In this document: piece after piece, positions 23,607 to 35,078 of the stretch | Numbering within the stretch: the stretch's first letter is position 1 | Layout: every line of letters starts with the position of its first letter | NCBI GenBank assembly: GCA_030435675.1 | Contig: CM059622.1 | Location: 11,904,001-11,968,000, forward strand | Direction: 5' to 3' | Source: Steinernema hermaphroditum | Lineage: Eukaryota > Nematoda > Chromadorea > Rhabditida > Steinernematidae | Length of the DNA: 64,000 nt | Translations under genes and position numbers: made by a program | Notes under the pieces: generated by a model | What the model saw: only the letters and a program-made list of their open reading frames with translations | What the model was told of the DNA's origin: nothing | The model's database searches: none

Positions 23607-24958
23607 ATGTCGCAGAATTCCATCGCAACCAGTGAAGAGAAGAAAAAGCCGGAAAACAGTGACGAGCAGGTATACATTTACTTGGTGTCTCGACTGGAAA
23701 AATATCCCCGTGCTTTAGCATTCGGACCACGATAACGTGCCTGAAAGCGAAGATTCGAGCAGCAGCGATGAAGAAGAAGAGGTTGAGGAGGTCGCGAAGG
23801 ACATCGTTCAGATTCCCCTTGTAAACTCGCTGATCTACAGGCTTCTCTCTGCAAAGGTGCCCGATGTTCCGGACGCGCTCAAGAAGGACCCTCTGTCGCG
23901 ACCGACGGCACCGCTCATCGACGTCGAGTTGAAGCCTGAGGACATCTTCAAGCTCTGCGAGCATGCAATAGAGTCACTGAAGAAGCAGAAGTCCCTTCTC
24001 CGCATCGACAAGTAGGTCTCCATTGTTTGTTGCTCTACCGAAAGCTGTCCATTTTAGTGCTACTCTTCCTCTTGTGGTGTGCGGAGACATTCACGGGCAA
24101 TTCCGTGATCTGCGAGGCGTTTTCTCGAAAATGGGCCTGCCGTACACGCAAAGCTACCTGTTCATGGGAGACTATGTGGACCGCGGCGCGCAAGGCATCG
24201 AAGTGGCCGTATTTCTCCTTGCGCTGAAGATCAAGTTCCCCACCAAAGTGTTTATGCTCCGCGGAAACCACGAAGACCGCCATACGACGATGTCCTACGG
24301 TTTCTACGACGAATGTATGAAGCGATACGCCGACGACGGGGAGGCGATTGGCGAAAAGGTTTTCAGCGCCTTCATGACTGTCTTCAACTACCTTCCGCTT
24401 GCCGCGCACATCGACGGAGTCATTTTATGCATGCACGGAGGACTTTCTCCGCACATGACCACCATAGACGATATCGACAAGGTGAGTCCTTCTTTAATCA
24501 GTCATATTCACTCGTATGGTGTTTCTAGATCCAACGTCCATGCATCATCCCGGCATACGGCTTAGCTTGTGACCTCGTGTGGTCAGATCCCTCTGCCGAC
24601 GAAACTCGTGACGGCTGGTCTATGAGTCCTCGCGGGATTTCCTTCAACTTCGGCCCGTCGATTGTAGAGGAGTTCTGCAAAAGGAACAAGTTGGACCTCA
24701 TCGTCCGCGCGCATCAGTGCACCAATAATGTGTGTCTTCAAATTTTGCTAAGTCAAATGACATTAGTTATTGCAGGACGGATACAAGTTCGCTTGTAAAG
24801 GTCGTGTCTTGACAGTCTTCACTGCTCCGAACTACCAGAATCAGAAGAATGACGGCGCGATGCTGCGAATCTCGAAGAATCATAAGTGCCGCCTGGTCAT
24901 CCTGCGCACAACAAAAAAGAAGAAACGACAAGAAATAGAGGATGACTGCACTGAATAG
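23607..24958 (+). CDS. PP1-type serine/threonine protein phosphatase
   Basis: Exons 23607-23669, 23719-24011, 24058-24481, 24529-24729 and 24776-24958 give 387 residues. Metal and catalytic motifs of the PPP family are all present in order: GDIHGQFRDL, GDYVDRG, RGNHEDR, CMHGGLSP, WSDPSADE...GW...RG..FNFG, RAHQ and FTAPNY. It hydrolyses phosphoserine/threonine using two metal ions. The ~125-residue N-terminus is non-catalytic and carries an acidic stretch (SSSSDEEEEVEEV); the C-terminus ends in a lysine run (RTTKKKKRQE). Both extensions and the divergent RAHQCTNN region mark it as one of the many nematode PP1 paralogs, often testis-enriched, rather than the housekeeping enzyme. An AATAAA at 24970 follows the stop by 11 nt. 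An upstream in-frame Met at 23535 is possible. Confidence 0.9.
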
Positions 24959-25910
24959 TCTATTTTTCTAATAAAACAGTGCTGTTTAATCTGGTCACTA
25001 CTTTTTCTTAACCGGATTCCAGGAGATATGCACAAGGACTCACGATATCTCTGTGTATCACTCCGTGGGAATGGAGGCCGCTGAAGAGTTGTCTCGGCAC
25101 TGCATGTCGATGAAGCGTGGTCGCCAGGTAGTGGCGTCGTTTCGGGCCTTCAACTATGGGAGCGAAGAAAATGCGTCAATCGACCATCGCGACATCAACA
25201 ACAAATTGTGTCAGCCGAACGCTCGATCGCTGCCGGATTCGGGTGAGATTCAGCGTTTTCACCGCTTCGAAGTCTGCGTACACTGATGGGACAGCTATGT
25301 TCGATTTGTAGAAAAGAAGCAGCGATCTTCCTTTTATTCATTGTTCGATATCTTGCACGGCAAATGTCATTGAGTCGGGAGAAAGAAAAGTAAAAAAGAT
25401 AAACAATTACACATCCTAGAAGAATCTGAATTGTCACTTTTGAACATTTCAAACATTTTCTATCACGTGAGAATGATGAACAGCCCGTGGGAGCTATTTT
25501 TGGACAGCGTCATGTTTTTCACCACGATTACATATGCACTACACCATATTCGCGTTGGCGACATACTATCGAGAATGCCCACTGATACTTGATTACCAAA
25601 GGGTCAGAATTTTCAAGGGACAGATGACCTAATGGCTTCTAATCCACACAAATGTCCCCACTCCATCGCTTGCACTAACAATAACATAACATACATCATA
25701 ATATCAGAACATTGTGTGGCACCTCTAACCGACTATCATAAATATTCGATTGCGAATACGTCGGTGAACTCCACTGTGATGACGCGTTACGCATACTGTT
25801 GTGTTGTTCACGTTCTGTTTCCTGAGAGTCCCACTCGAGAGCTATCCTGTTACAGATAGCACCACTTTGCTCTGCTTTCGGAACAAAGAAGATCTCTACG
25901 TTTATGTGTC
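24959..25910. other. Intergenic region with an unexplained open frame
   Basis: Between the phosphatase and the small membrane protein. A plus-strand frame at 25053-25286 and a minus-strand frame at 25452-25195 (one hydrophobic segment) overlap each other; neither has splice or homology support. Confidence 0.35.
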
Positions 25911-26225
25911 ATGTTGATGAACCACTTTTTGTTCAACTACATCGTTTATGTTGGTTATGGTTTGGTTGCATTTAGTATCGTCATCGTCAGTTATGTGTAT
26001 TTCGTTCGGAATCGGCGAGCTAAACACGAAGAAATGTAGGTTTCGTTGGTATTGTCGCTAGCGATGTAATCCACCAGTGTTGACAGAGAAGAAAACCAGC
26101 CGACTGACGGAGACATGATCGTGGTGAGGTGCATGTGTTTGTTCATCATATGAGCAGACTATGAATTTCAGAACCCGTTCAAAGTTTCATTGGCAGCAAT
26201 TGATATTGTCAAAGGCGTGCCCTGA
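25911..26225 (+). CDS. Small single-pass membrane protein (74 residues)
   Basis: Three tiny exons, 25911-26035, 26078-26123 and 26172-26225, splice cleanly (GTAGGT donor/CCACCAG acceptor; GTGAGG/TTTCAG) and stay in phase to a TGA. The product has one clear transmembrane helix of about 23 residues (around 8-30, VYVGYGLVAFSIVIVSYVYFV) followed by a basic NRRAKHEE and a hydrophilic tail ending IDIVKGVP. The positive-inside pattern predicts the tail is cytosolic. A second Met lies two codons in. I do not recognise the family. It stands alone on the plus strand downstream of the phosphatase; its expression is not evident from sequence. Confidence 0.6.
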
Positions 26226-27204
26226 ACTTGTATCTGTATATTTTACTGTGTAAATTTCTGTCACACAAGGTAACTGCCCAAGGTCGGACACTCCGATCGA
26301 GTTGAAAAATGGGGGGTAGGGTATATCGATACAAGTACACAGCACATGTCCCCAGCGGCCTTAAATCACGCCACCCTAAGTAAAAAAGGAGATTTTCAAT
26401 ACTGCATAAGTGCTTGTTTACAATCGACATTATAATGTGTTTATGACGAGGTAGAATCGCTCCTTCCCAGCAAAATTTCAATGCGTGATCTAACTGTCAT
26501 ATCCCAAATGTTCGTTTACCTTCTGTTTCCCATCATTTGGCAATTCTTTTCCTAATATGTCTATCGATCAATACTCATGCACATCAATAATGCCACAGCC
26601 AATGACAGAGAACGTTAAAAAACGAACTTTTTCTGGCAAATTTCTGCACTAAAGACACCTACGAAATAGTGTAAACTATCACTTGACAAGCATTGAAAAC
26701 CTCCTTTTCTGGCTAAGGTGTGTGATTTAGGACCGACGGGCCATCTGTCCTGTATATAGATCCGTATACCATACACGCTCCCATTATTCAGCCCGATCGG
26801 CATGTCCGACTTTGGGTGGGGGGCAAAAAAAAGGTGGCATATAAGATTCAATGCCGCTCTATGGAACCGTCCTCTGTGCTTTGAGTGGTTAAAGGACGCA
26901 ACGATTAAAAAGAATCTGAAGCAGTTCACATGCTACCATACATGAAAGGCATATCAAATCTCTAACACGTCTTCATTTTTTATATATTTCAAAGGGCAGA
27001 CTCGGTTTTTAACCTTTATCAACTAATCTTCATAAGACGTCACTCAGCGTGCCTGAAAAACACACCATAAAAACACGATTACACAACACGCTAATCGTTA
27101 ACTATTTTTTGTCGGAATGAGCATTATTAAATTTTCTTTCTGACAAGTCGCAACCAACTTCTTTCATTGACTCCATCTAACCACCCCACTCAAGTTGTGG
27201 TTCG
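26226..27204. other. Gene-free stretch
   Basis: Intergenic DNA upstream of receptor member f. Minus-strand open frames around 26209-26929 show no domain or splice support. Confidence 0.4.
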
Positions 27205-28208
27205 ATGAGCCCACATCCAGTGCTGCTCTATGCTAACTATGGGGCGCAGTTCGTTGCTTCCTTTTTCACCATTTACAACAATTCAACCACACTGTACATA
27301 CAAATAAGAGCGAAGAAAACGAACACGGAGTTGACTATGGTACTGGCCCATGTATTCCTGCATTTCCTATTCGCCTACCCAACCTTCATCCATAGTTGCT
27401 ATCAACTGTTTGCTATCGCAGGTAAGCTTGATTAGAGTATAGGTGGCAGGCGGACTTTCTTAGATCCTCATCGGAACCACGACATTATATTTTGGACGGG
27501 CGTCTTTGCGTATTCTTCTGTCGCGGCCACCGGTCTGGCCGATATGTTCTTGGGCATCGATCGCTTCGCGGCAATCACAATCCCGGTCGCCTACAAACTT
27601 AAAATTAAAAATAAGTTCGCGGTCTTTGCCATAGCCCTCTGCATCGCCATAGTGATCGTCATGGCCTTTGTCATATCGCTCCAAAAAATCGAACCCAACC
27701 CGGACGACATCATCTTTGCTCTGCACATAGACACCTTCATAGTTTCCATCCACGTCAACTTCAACAATGCGTTCTCGGCGACCAACGTTGCTATCACGAT
27801 CATTTTCATGTTCAAAGTGAAGAGATTCAACGAAAACATGAGGAAGACATCAGTGAATACGGCTAACAACAAAAGTGATCTCGTAAAGGTAAGTAGACTC
27901 GATGCATTGGACCATCTATGCAAAACTTTATCTAGGCTAACATAATAGTCATATACCAAATGGTGCTGGCAGTGATCTTCCACATAACTCCGACGTTTAT
28001 CAGTTCGCTCGTATACTGGACACTTGGCTGGGCCTGGGGTCTGGTCTTAGGCCCTTATCCGATCACTCTCCTCGCGCTGTATATATTCGCTTGTAGCGTT
28101 TTGTATCGAATCAAGCTTGGGCGGGCGGTACTGCTCATGAAAGTCAGCACCCTAGTGGAAGTCACAACTGCTTTCAGAGCAAGCCCAGCCAGTAGCAACC
28201 ATCAATAA
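27205..28208 (+). CDS. Seven-transmembrane chemoreceptor, family 1 member f
   Basis: Exons 27205-27421, 27464-27888 and 27936-28208 give 304 residues. Junction phases (1 then 0) and positions equal those of members c-e. TM3 ends with GIDRFAAITIPVAY; exon 3 begins ANIIVIYQMVLAV. The third intracellular loop is basic (KVKRFNENMRKT). The tail after the last TM is longer than in its siblings and ends in a Ser/Asn-rich stretch. It is the most diverged member. An alternative acceptor (gcag at 27449) would shift frame, so TTAG at 27463 is preferred. Confidence 0.8.
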
Positions 28209-28599
28209 GCTTCGTTCGAAATTTTGTAATTTGCGAAAGCGAAAGAAGCCCTGTAAAATGTCATTCAGCTTATCCTCTTGGTCTTTGAAATTGTGCACTG
28301 TATTGTAGATTCTGTTAGACATTTCAGCTATTACCTATCGTTCATGTTATCTTTATTTGCGCAGCGTATGCAGGTGACTACGTTTGGTGACTACACAATT
28401 ATAAGTCATGCCATTTAATTGTTTGCGCGTCTATGGCGCAGTTCAGTAACTGCATCAATTCTTTACGTGAATAACAAAAAACGTTACTTGGTATCTTACT
28501 GAATCTTTAGAGTTGATTACAAGACTTATAACCAAGAGGCGTAAATCACTGGCATATTTAAGAGGAGGACATGGCTCTTTAATTTATGTTGGTGTTGTT

Positions 28600-28930
28600 C
28601 GGTCGGATCGTCCATGTGCTCTTTTAAGAATGAGTTGTTGGCGCAGTGATCGACTGGGCTCCCAGAAGGCCTGGAACACCAGAGAGCCGTTGTTCCAACG
28701 TCTTGCCAACAAGACCACCGATCACGGGTATATTTGAGAGCAATACAGAAACATGACATGGGTCTTTCATTTATGTTGGTGGCAGATCGTCCATGAGCTA
28801 TTTCAAGAATGTTGAGCGGTTGTGTTTCGGCCGTCGTTGTTGGCGCAGTGATCGCCCGGCTCCCAAAAGGCTTGGAACTGTGCCCTGCTACCCCGCTTCG
28901 ACTTGATGTAGCCTCTTCGTCGTCCACACC
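28600..28930 (-). repeat. Two copies of a dispersed repeat
   Basis: Two partial copies, near 28610-28690 and 28800-28930, of a repeat whose core on the minus strand is ttggaac...gggcgatca.tgcgccaaca. Other copies lie near 7290-7470, 32780-32905, 34780-34985 and 41160-41585 in the opposite orientation. All copies are diverged and lack a shared open frame. Confidence 0.5.
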
Positions 28931-29158
28931 GAATTCGCTGACTTCGATTCTGATGGCAATACATTGTCTTTCCAGAATACGTGACGCATAAAACTTTTAT
29001 TTTTCTGTCAATTAACCATGAACTTCTGCAGACGGCAATTACGAACGTGTTCCTGCTTTAAAGCACCTGTAACAAGCAGGCTCCGTTTAATTACAAGATT
29101 TAAAAATAGCCGTGAAAGGGGGTTCTGTTTCATTTCCCATTCGTCTAGTTCACTTGCT

Positions 29159-32100
29159 ATGCACTTCCATTTTGTTGACCCCGTTTTTCCGCAATACTTA
29201 GGTGCGGGTGAATACCATCACTACACCTCAGACGAAATTGCTAAACCGTCCTATATTCATAAAATTATATTCGGTTGCGTGTACTTCATGCTGGCTGGAT
29301 CATTTCTACCGCTGTACGTTTTTATCGTATTGGTATGTTTCTAAGGCAACGGATTACGAGGCAGTTCTTTCCTTTAGGTCTTTTCATGCAACAAGAACTT
29401 TCGGAAACACTCGTGCTATTGGATCATGATCAGCATAGGTATATGCGATTGCACTATGCTGGCATGCGAGATGGGAATGGGCATAGGAGTGCTGATGTTA
29501 GCAAGTCACGAGATAAATTTAGACGAGGTACATTGACTACTAAATAATACAGTCCAAAAATAGAGGTAAAACTGGTGTAAGCCCGCGTATAAGGACCGTA
29601 AAGTTCCTTAAAAATTGCCGATGACTTTGCACAGGTTTCCAAAGTCGTATAAATGGCCGATGTCTCACAAAATAACCTGTTCTAATGACTCCTAGTATGT
29701 TTAAAAAAGAGTGTTCAACGTCATCCCTCGAAAAAACTCTGTTTAAAGGGACCCGGTCATGGATAAAAAAAGTTTTATAAATCTTCTGAAAATTTGTACA
29801 CCCATTTCGGGGTTGCTGAACACGATGGTGAAGTCGGTTTCTCGGAAAACATGATAGTTTCTGAGAAATAGCAAAAAATAGACAAAAAACGTCGTGCAAA
29901 CTTTGCCTTTAAGCGCAAGGCACAGTTCGCGGTTCGTTCCAAAAACGTTTCAGCCCCTTGTTCTAGAGGCTGCCCAACATCATGCTGAAATCAGTTTCTC
30001 AAAATTCCCAGTAGTTTTCAAGAAACGGACCTTAGGATCCACACAGTTTTGCTGTCCAATTCTCGGTGTGTCGGTCCCGAAACGACTTACATGACGGACA
30101 CGACCGTAGTTCCCGCGTTTTCTACGCACTTATCCAATCTAGGCGCGCCTGGGCTCATTCGACTCGCCAGAAGCTGCTGACCAAAATGTTCCCAAGCGCG
30201 GACCTGGTCGTCACCAATTTCGGCCAAAAAGAATGAAAATATTGCGCAACTCGTGCCGCGCCGGATAGATCGTGTCGGGACCAACGGTAAAACACATTCT
30301 GAATCCTAAGGTCCGTTTCTTGAAAACCACTGGGTTTTTTAGGAAACCGACTTCACCACCGTGCTCAGCGACCCCGAAAACAGTGGGACAAAAATTTTCA
30401 GACGATTTATAAAACTTTTTTTATCCATGACCGGGTCCCTTTAACGCGTTGCAGATAAAACACAAGGTTCCTTTGAAGTTCTCGAACTTTTAGTCTGTCA
30501 TGAACTTTGCACATGACAAATTAAGCCATGTTCCTTGTTTGAAACACCTGTAACAACTGGTGTCCGATTAATTAAAGGATATGAAAATAGCACAGGAAGC
30601 ACAAAGCACGCAGCTCTTTTTCTTTCCATATTTATTATTCACTCAAATTCATCTTGCACTTCCATCTCGTTGATCCCTTCTTACAGCAAAGATTCTCTTT
30701 CCTACGGACCAGACCATACGGAAATATTCGTCACATTTCTGCTCTACCATATACGCTTAACTTTGTGTTCGGTTGGATGTACGACTTTTGTGCGCCAAAC
30801 AACCAGTAGGAGTCTTTGGTCTTCGTTTCTTATGGTCTTTTTTTTTGGTACCTTGAGAAGGCAAACTGCGAAGTGATGTACGGGCTTCCTATGGTATTAA
30901 TTGTGCGATGCACGGTGACCACTTTTAACCACGAGCATCCTTGGGACTATTCTACCGAATGCACCTATCTATGTGGTCGTCATATATCACAACATGAGCT
31001 GATCTCAAAAAGATGGTCTTTTCGGATCATCGGATTTGATCATGTTCCGTTAATTCCAGCATTTCTAATTGATTAAGTACCGTAACAGAGAATGGGGATA
31101 TAGAGCAGATAGCCCTCACTCACAGCTACCTCTCACGCATAGCGACTCCACGAGTTCACTTCTACTTCAAGGAAATAGAGGCTAAATGTTTCAAAAAAAG
31201 CACACTTCAGGAATGGTGCCTGAAACGTCACATTTTAAAGTTGATCCCCAGAATAGCTCTCCATTTTGAGCTGCGATATTCTTTTTTTACTATTTATACA
31301 TTTATTTATTTTTACTATATTTACACTCTCTTAACTCTATCTAATCGTTATATGTGCTCGTCCACAAAGGGTGACACCAGAAGAAATCACTCCAAATAAG
31401 ACAAAGAGGTCGAAAATGAGACGTGCCTTTAGATCCATGCGAAGTTCATGAAAGCGGAAATAAGGAATTCCCTGTGGATGGAAAAAGCGTTCATCGGACT
31501 TCTCAGCGCCAGCACTGTTTCAGCAACTCTTATGGTTCCCGTTCTTGCCTTCAACCGCCTTTTCATCATAACAGAAATAGTCAAAGTGCCTTCATTTGTG
31601 TACCTTGTAAGAGTGCCGACATTGTGCAGCAGTCAAAAGTTTTTTAGATGGCCATCTTAACGAGCTTCGTCTATATTCCGTTTGCTGTGTCCATGTCCGT
31701 ATTCGAAGACTGTGGGCTTCTCTTTAACGAGGTCGTTCTTGCGCCTTCTCCATTTCGTTCTCCACTCAACTACATCCTTTTTCGTCAGCTAGAAGGCGTT
31801 TTATCAGCGTCTTCCAACGCCATATCGCTTGTGGTCTACTTGGTAATTGTGGCGTTTCTAGTTAGTACAAGAGTGAGGTCGTCCACGGTATCTCATCTGA
31901 GAATAACAAACTGCGAACTGAAGCTACTCTTTCAATGTGTAACAACGTTCTTGTTTGGCGGATTTTTGACGGTTTACAACCACTACGGCTCCTTCGGCGA
32001 TCGATCCTACAAGTACCTCGCCGTTCATAACGTCTTTACCATATTCTTCTATGGAGGACTGCGTCCAGTAATGCATTTGATGTCTAACAGGTTAGCGTGG

Positions 32101-32227
32101 AGTAATCTTGCCTAGATGCCTGAATTTTAGGCAGCTCAGAGAGATATTGCTGACCACCATCTTTAAACGACAAAACAAAACGGTCGTCGTCAAATTATCC
32201 CACACAGCAGTGAAGCAAACACAGTGA
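29159..32227 (+). CDS. Srt-like chemoreceptor split by a 1.9-kb transposon-bearing intron
   Basis: Exons 29159-29332, 29378-29527, 31433-31606, 31648-32090 and 32131-32227 stay in phase and give 345 residues. Compared with the stop-bearing copy at 13.6 kb, exon 2 is the same length and exons 4 and 5 align throughout. N-terminal QYLGAGEYHHY then TM1 (GCVYFMLAGSFLPLYVFIV); SCYWIMISIGICD at TM2; VPVLAFNRLFII near TM3; FNEVVLAP in the second extracellular region; VMHLMSNRQLREI after TM7. Intron 2 (29528-31432) contains a TTAA-flanked inverted-repeat element, a decayed copy of exons 1-2 and a dispersed repeat. It is therefore either one gene with an inflated intron or the fused remains of two tandem genes. 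The family call (Srt-like) is moderate. Confidence 0.65.
29747..30440. mobile_element. TTAA-flanked inverted-repeat DNA transposon (non-autonomous)
   Basis: A 694-bp element bounded by TTAA on both sides (29743-29746 and 30441-30444). Its termini are perfect inverted repeats starting agggacccggtcatgga; complementarity continues with mismatches for roughly 130 bp on each side. A second internal inverted repeat (caagaaacggaccttagga near 30021 and its complement near 30305) lies further in. TTAA duplication is characteristic of piggyBac-type insertion. No transposase frame is visible. Confidence 0.75.
30480..31059 (+). pseudogene. Decayed duplicate of Srt-like exons 1-2
   Basis: Aligns loosely with 28990-29500: shared cacctgtaacaa...ttaat.a..gat.t.aaaatagc, cacttccat.t.gttgacccc and the gttcggttg.gtgtac stretch of TM1. 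Frameshifts and stops disrupt the receptor frame. It is a tandem copy of the first two exons lying inside the large intron. Confidence 0.6.
31060..31415. repeat. Dispersed repeat copy 2
   Basis: Second copy of the ~340-bp repeat at 17325-17665, same orientation, sharing aattgattaagtac at the start, agaatagctctccattttgagctg in the middle and gacaaagaggtcgaaaat at the end. It carries an extra AT-rich expansion (ttatttatttttactatattt) near 31300. Confidence 0.6.
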
Positions 32228-32393
32228 TAGATTACAGCTACTGTAGCTTTTCGTCGAATGATGAAATTCGCCACCGATGTTCTTATTCCAGTCATTGTTC
32301 ATACAGTCTAGGGCCAACCTGCTTTTAATGATTTCTAAGCAAACCATGTTCTTGTGGGTTTCAAAATACTGTACTTTCTTATTTGCGCCGTCA

Positions 32394-32548
32394 ACCAGAG
32401 TGGGCCAAAGAAAGACATCTATGTAGTCTAGAAAGCCATTCTGACATTTAAAACGGCGAATCGGTTTCTTTTGTTTTCGTTTCCTGGCTAATCCTGGAAG
32501 TGACATTCCAGACTTCTCTCTAGACGCTCTTTCGTGGGCCACCCTGTA
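32394..32548. mobile_element. Mariner/Tc1-like MITE remnant
   Basis: About 155 bp with imperfect inverted termini: ccagagtgggccaaagaaagacatct at the left and agacgctctttcgtgggccaccctgt at the right. Related to the element at 13083-13248. Another diverged right end of the same family lies at 32915-32936, and a solo end at 34005-34024. Confidence 0.5.
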
Positions 32549-32962
32549 AAATTCTTTCGCACTGTACCCAGAACCTTAGGTACTATAACCAAAAGTGTGC
32601 CGAACAATAAAATGGTAAACCCAGTGGAGTATATCAAAAGCAAAGGTTGTCAAGGCCGGTTCTTCAACATCGGTCTCATTCTCCAGCTTCGCGTTTCATC
32701 TCCTCAATCTTACGCCGCTAAAGACATCTATAATGGCACAAAAAACAGCAAATCCTATCTCTGGCGTGTCTTGATAGATGGACACACGACTTACTGGTGT
32801 TCCCGGCCTTCTAGAAGCCGAGACAATCATTGCGGGCAACACGAAAGGCCAAGAGCGACCGCTCACTCAATTCATTCAAGCGAACCACAGAGCAATTGGA
32901 CAACTCGCCCGATTTATTTTTTTGGGCCACCTTGTTTATTACCTCTAAATCAGTATATTCAT

Positions 32963-34318
32963 TCAAAAAGGCTTGTAGACGAGCATGCAACTTTCAGTTC
33001 CATCGGTACATTTGAAAATTCGCCTTCCTTCAGAATCGAGCCAGTCCTTATGGAGTAACTCGAAAAGCTTGCTGTATCCTAGCTTTTTCGTATACAGCTA
33101 AAAGTGAAATGGTGATTTGCAGAAAGCCTTTGGAGCATCAATTACCAGTTGAGAACTTGCAGCACTCAGCTCAGCCATGACTCCTTTGCAACCGAACGCT
33201 TCCATTTCGGCTAGATAATGTGCTGCCAGCGTTTGACCAATCCCTTTCCTACAGTAGTTCTTGTCCACTGAGAGCAGGGTAATCGATGCGACACAATCCA
33301 CATCAGCAGGAATGTGGGCCCAGATCTGGAAGCATATGTCACTGATGTTATGTGCAGATATTACCTTGTTCTCCACAAAGGTCACAATTTTTGCGATTTC
33401 GTTGCACTTCCAGTTGTTGTATACAGGGATGCTTTTTATTTCTCCGTGCCTTGGACGGCGATGAACGTTGCAGGTCCGAACACCAATGATCTCGTTATGT
33501 GCGTTCCTTACCGAATAGTTGAACGGATACTGAAGGCTGTCCACAATGATATCTAAGAGGATTCTCAATTACTGAAACTGAATCTATCCTGGTAATAATG
33601 CAAGTAAGGGTCTGGGCCATCTGAACATATTCATGTTGCAGGTAAGATTGTCAGTCGAATAAACGCTAACGCGATTTGCATTTGTTCCATAGTTATTCAG
33701 CCATCTACGGTTCTGATAGTAGATAGAATTGCGTTTTGGCCTTTGGGCTTCGGGTTGACCCGTAATATAAAACAAAAAGGAGGGAAGACTAGGAATACAG
33801 AATAGTACAGTGTGTGCAACCAAACGTCATCTACGAAGATTGGGAGGCTTGGAGGGAAAGGCTAGAAAGTCGTTTTCGGAGGCACTTGATGGTGTCTCAA
33901 TTGATACTAGAGCAAAAGGATATTTCAAATAGATCGACGGAGATCGACCGGTGTCATTATTAAATTTTCTTTAAAGTGGAATCAGGAAGTCTATCTGTCA
34001 GATGTCTTTTTTAGCGCACCCTGTAGACGGAGAAATCTTGCATTATTAGCTGTGCTTATGGGATCGAAATTGCCTCAAAATCGTTTTCTAAAAAAAGTGC
34101 CGTCAACCTGTACGTAATCTCATCTGTAATTCGAAATTATTCGGCTGACACAATCCATCTTTTTCCATACCGCGCAAAAATCCTTCCGCTTCGTCGCGAG
34201 TCAAATTCACAGAGACATTGAGCGGTTCTCTATGCAGGAAGTCCTTGCATATGAAGTCGAGTGTTTCTTCTACGTCGTCCATCGTTAGCTTTACAATTTT
34301 CCAGTTGTTCCAGTTCAT
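32963..34318 (-). CDS. GNAT-family N-acetyltransferase
   Basis: Exons 34318-34114, 33552-33365, 33325-33146 and 33097-32963 give 235 residues, the usual size for nematode arylalkylamine-N-acetyltransferase-like GNATs. It would transfer an acetyl group from acetyl-CoA to an amine. The N-terminal strand-helix (KIVKLTMDDVEETLDFICKDF) is typical; the substrate is unknown. The acetyl-CoA loop is visible as LLSVDKNYCRKGIGQTL (R/KxxGxG/A). The C-terminal exon encodes YTKKLGYSKLFELLHKDW...DGTESCMLVYKPF, matching the family's closing strands. The intron at 33364-33326 is only 39 nt, a multiple of three and stop-free, so a retained form would still translate. Intron 1 (561 nt) holds a partial mariner-type end. 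Confidence 0.82.
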
Positions 34319-34779
34319 CGATATTCTGAGGCAGATAAATTATTTATTGAATGTAGTCCTTCACACACTCGATAACAAGTAAGACATCGCATGTGCACCG
34401 ATAACATTCAAGAAAGCACGAAATAGGGAAGGGCCATTTCTTTTCGTCTGGGCGCAAATAACACAGAACACGAAGCAGAAATCGACAATTTTCACCCACT
34501 TAAGCAATCGATTCGCACTCTCAGTGGTCTGAAGAATTTCGAACATCACAACATGATGAGAGGGTTATAGTCTGCTCCGCTGTCTGCACATCATTTTTAC
34601 AAAGTGACGGTTGTGTGCCCTTTGAACTAGCTGCTGAAAATATTCATGTTTTGCATGGGCTGACTCAGAGGCACGACATGCATGACTCACGGCACTGCAC
34701 ACTGCGTGTCGGAAGAAAGCTATTTTAGACTCATGGGCCGTTCTCGTCTCTTGAACTTTTATGCTTTTCCATGAGAAAA

Positions 34780-34985
34780 CGAAAATCAAGGCACGGCGAG
34801 AGGAGTACCATCTTCGGTTCCGCTGGCAGCATAGTGGAATCGGGCGGTGGTGACGGCCTTCTTGTCGAGACGATGGAATTACGACTCCCTGGGGTTCCAT
34901 GTTTTCTAAGGGCTATCAGTGCTCCAAGAACAACCGCTCACTCAACTCATTTCTGACAGGCCGACCCGACCGATCGCCACATACG
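34780..34985 (+). repeat. Dispersed repeat copy
   Basis: Shares gagt/aatcgggcggtggtgacggccttcttg...gttccatg...ccgctcactcaactcatt with copies near 7340-7470 and 41385-41520. No coding frame is conserved between copies. Confidence 0.5.
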
Positions 34986-35078
34986 CAAGTAAAAGCCTTG
35001 GTGTAGTTATCGAGTGATTGTTTATTGCAATTCTACATTTGTAGCTATTGTTTAACCAATGTAAACACAAACATGCGC

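Noticed and set aside
25053..25286. 77-codon plus-strand frame behind the phosphatase, and a minus-strand frame over it with one hydrophobic segment
   Set aside because: No splice partner, no poly(A) signal in order, and the two compete for the same bases.
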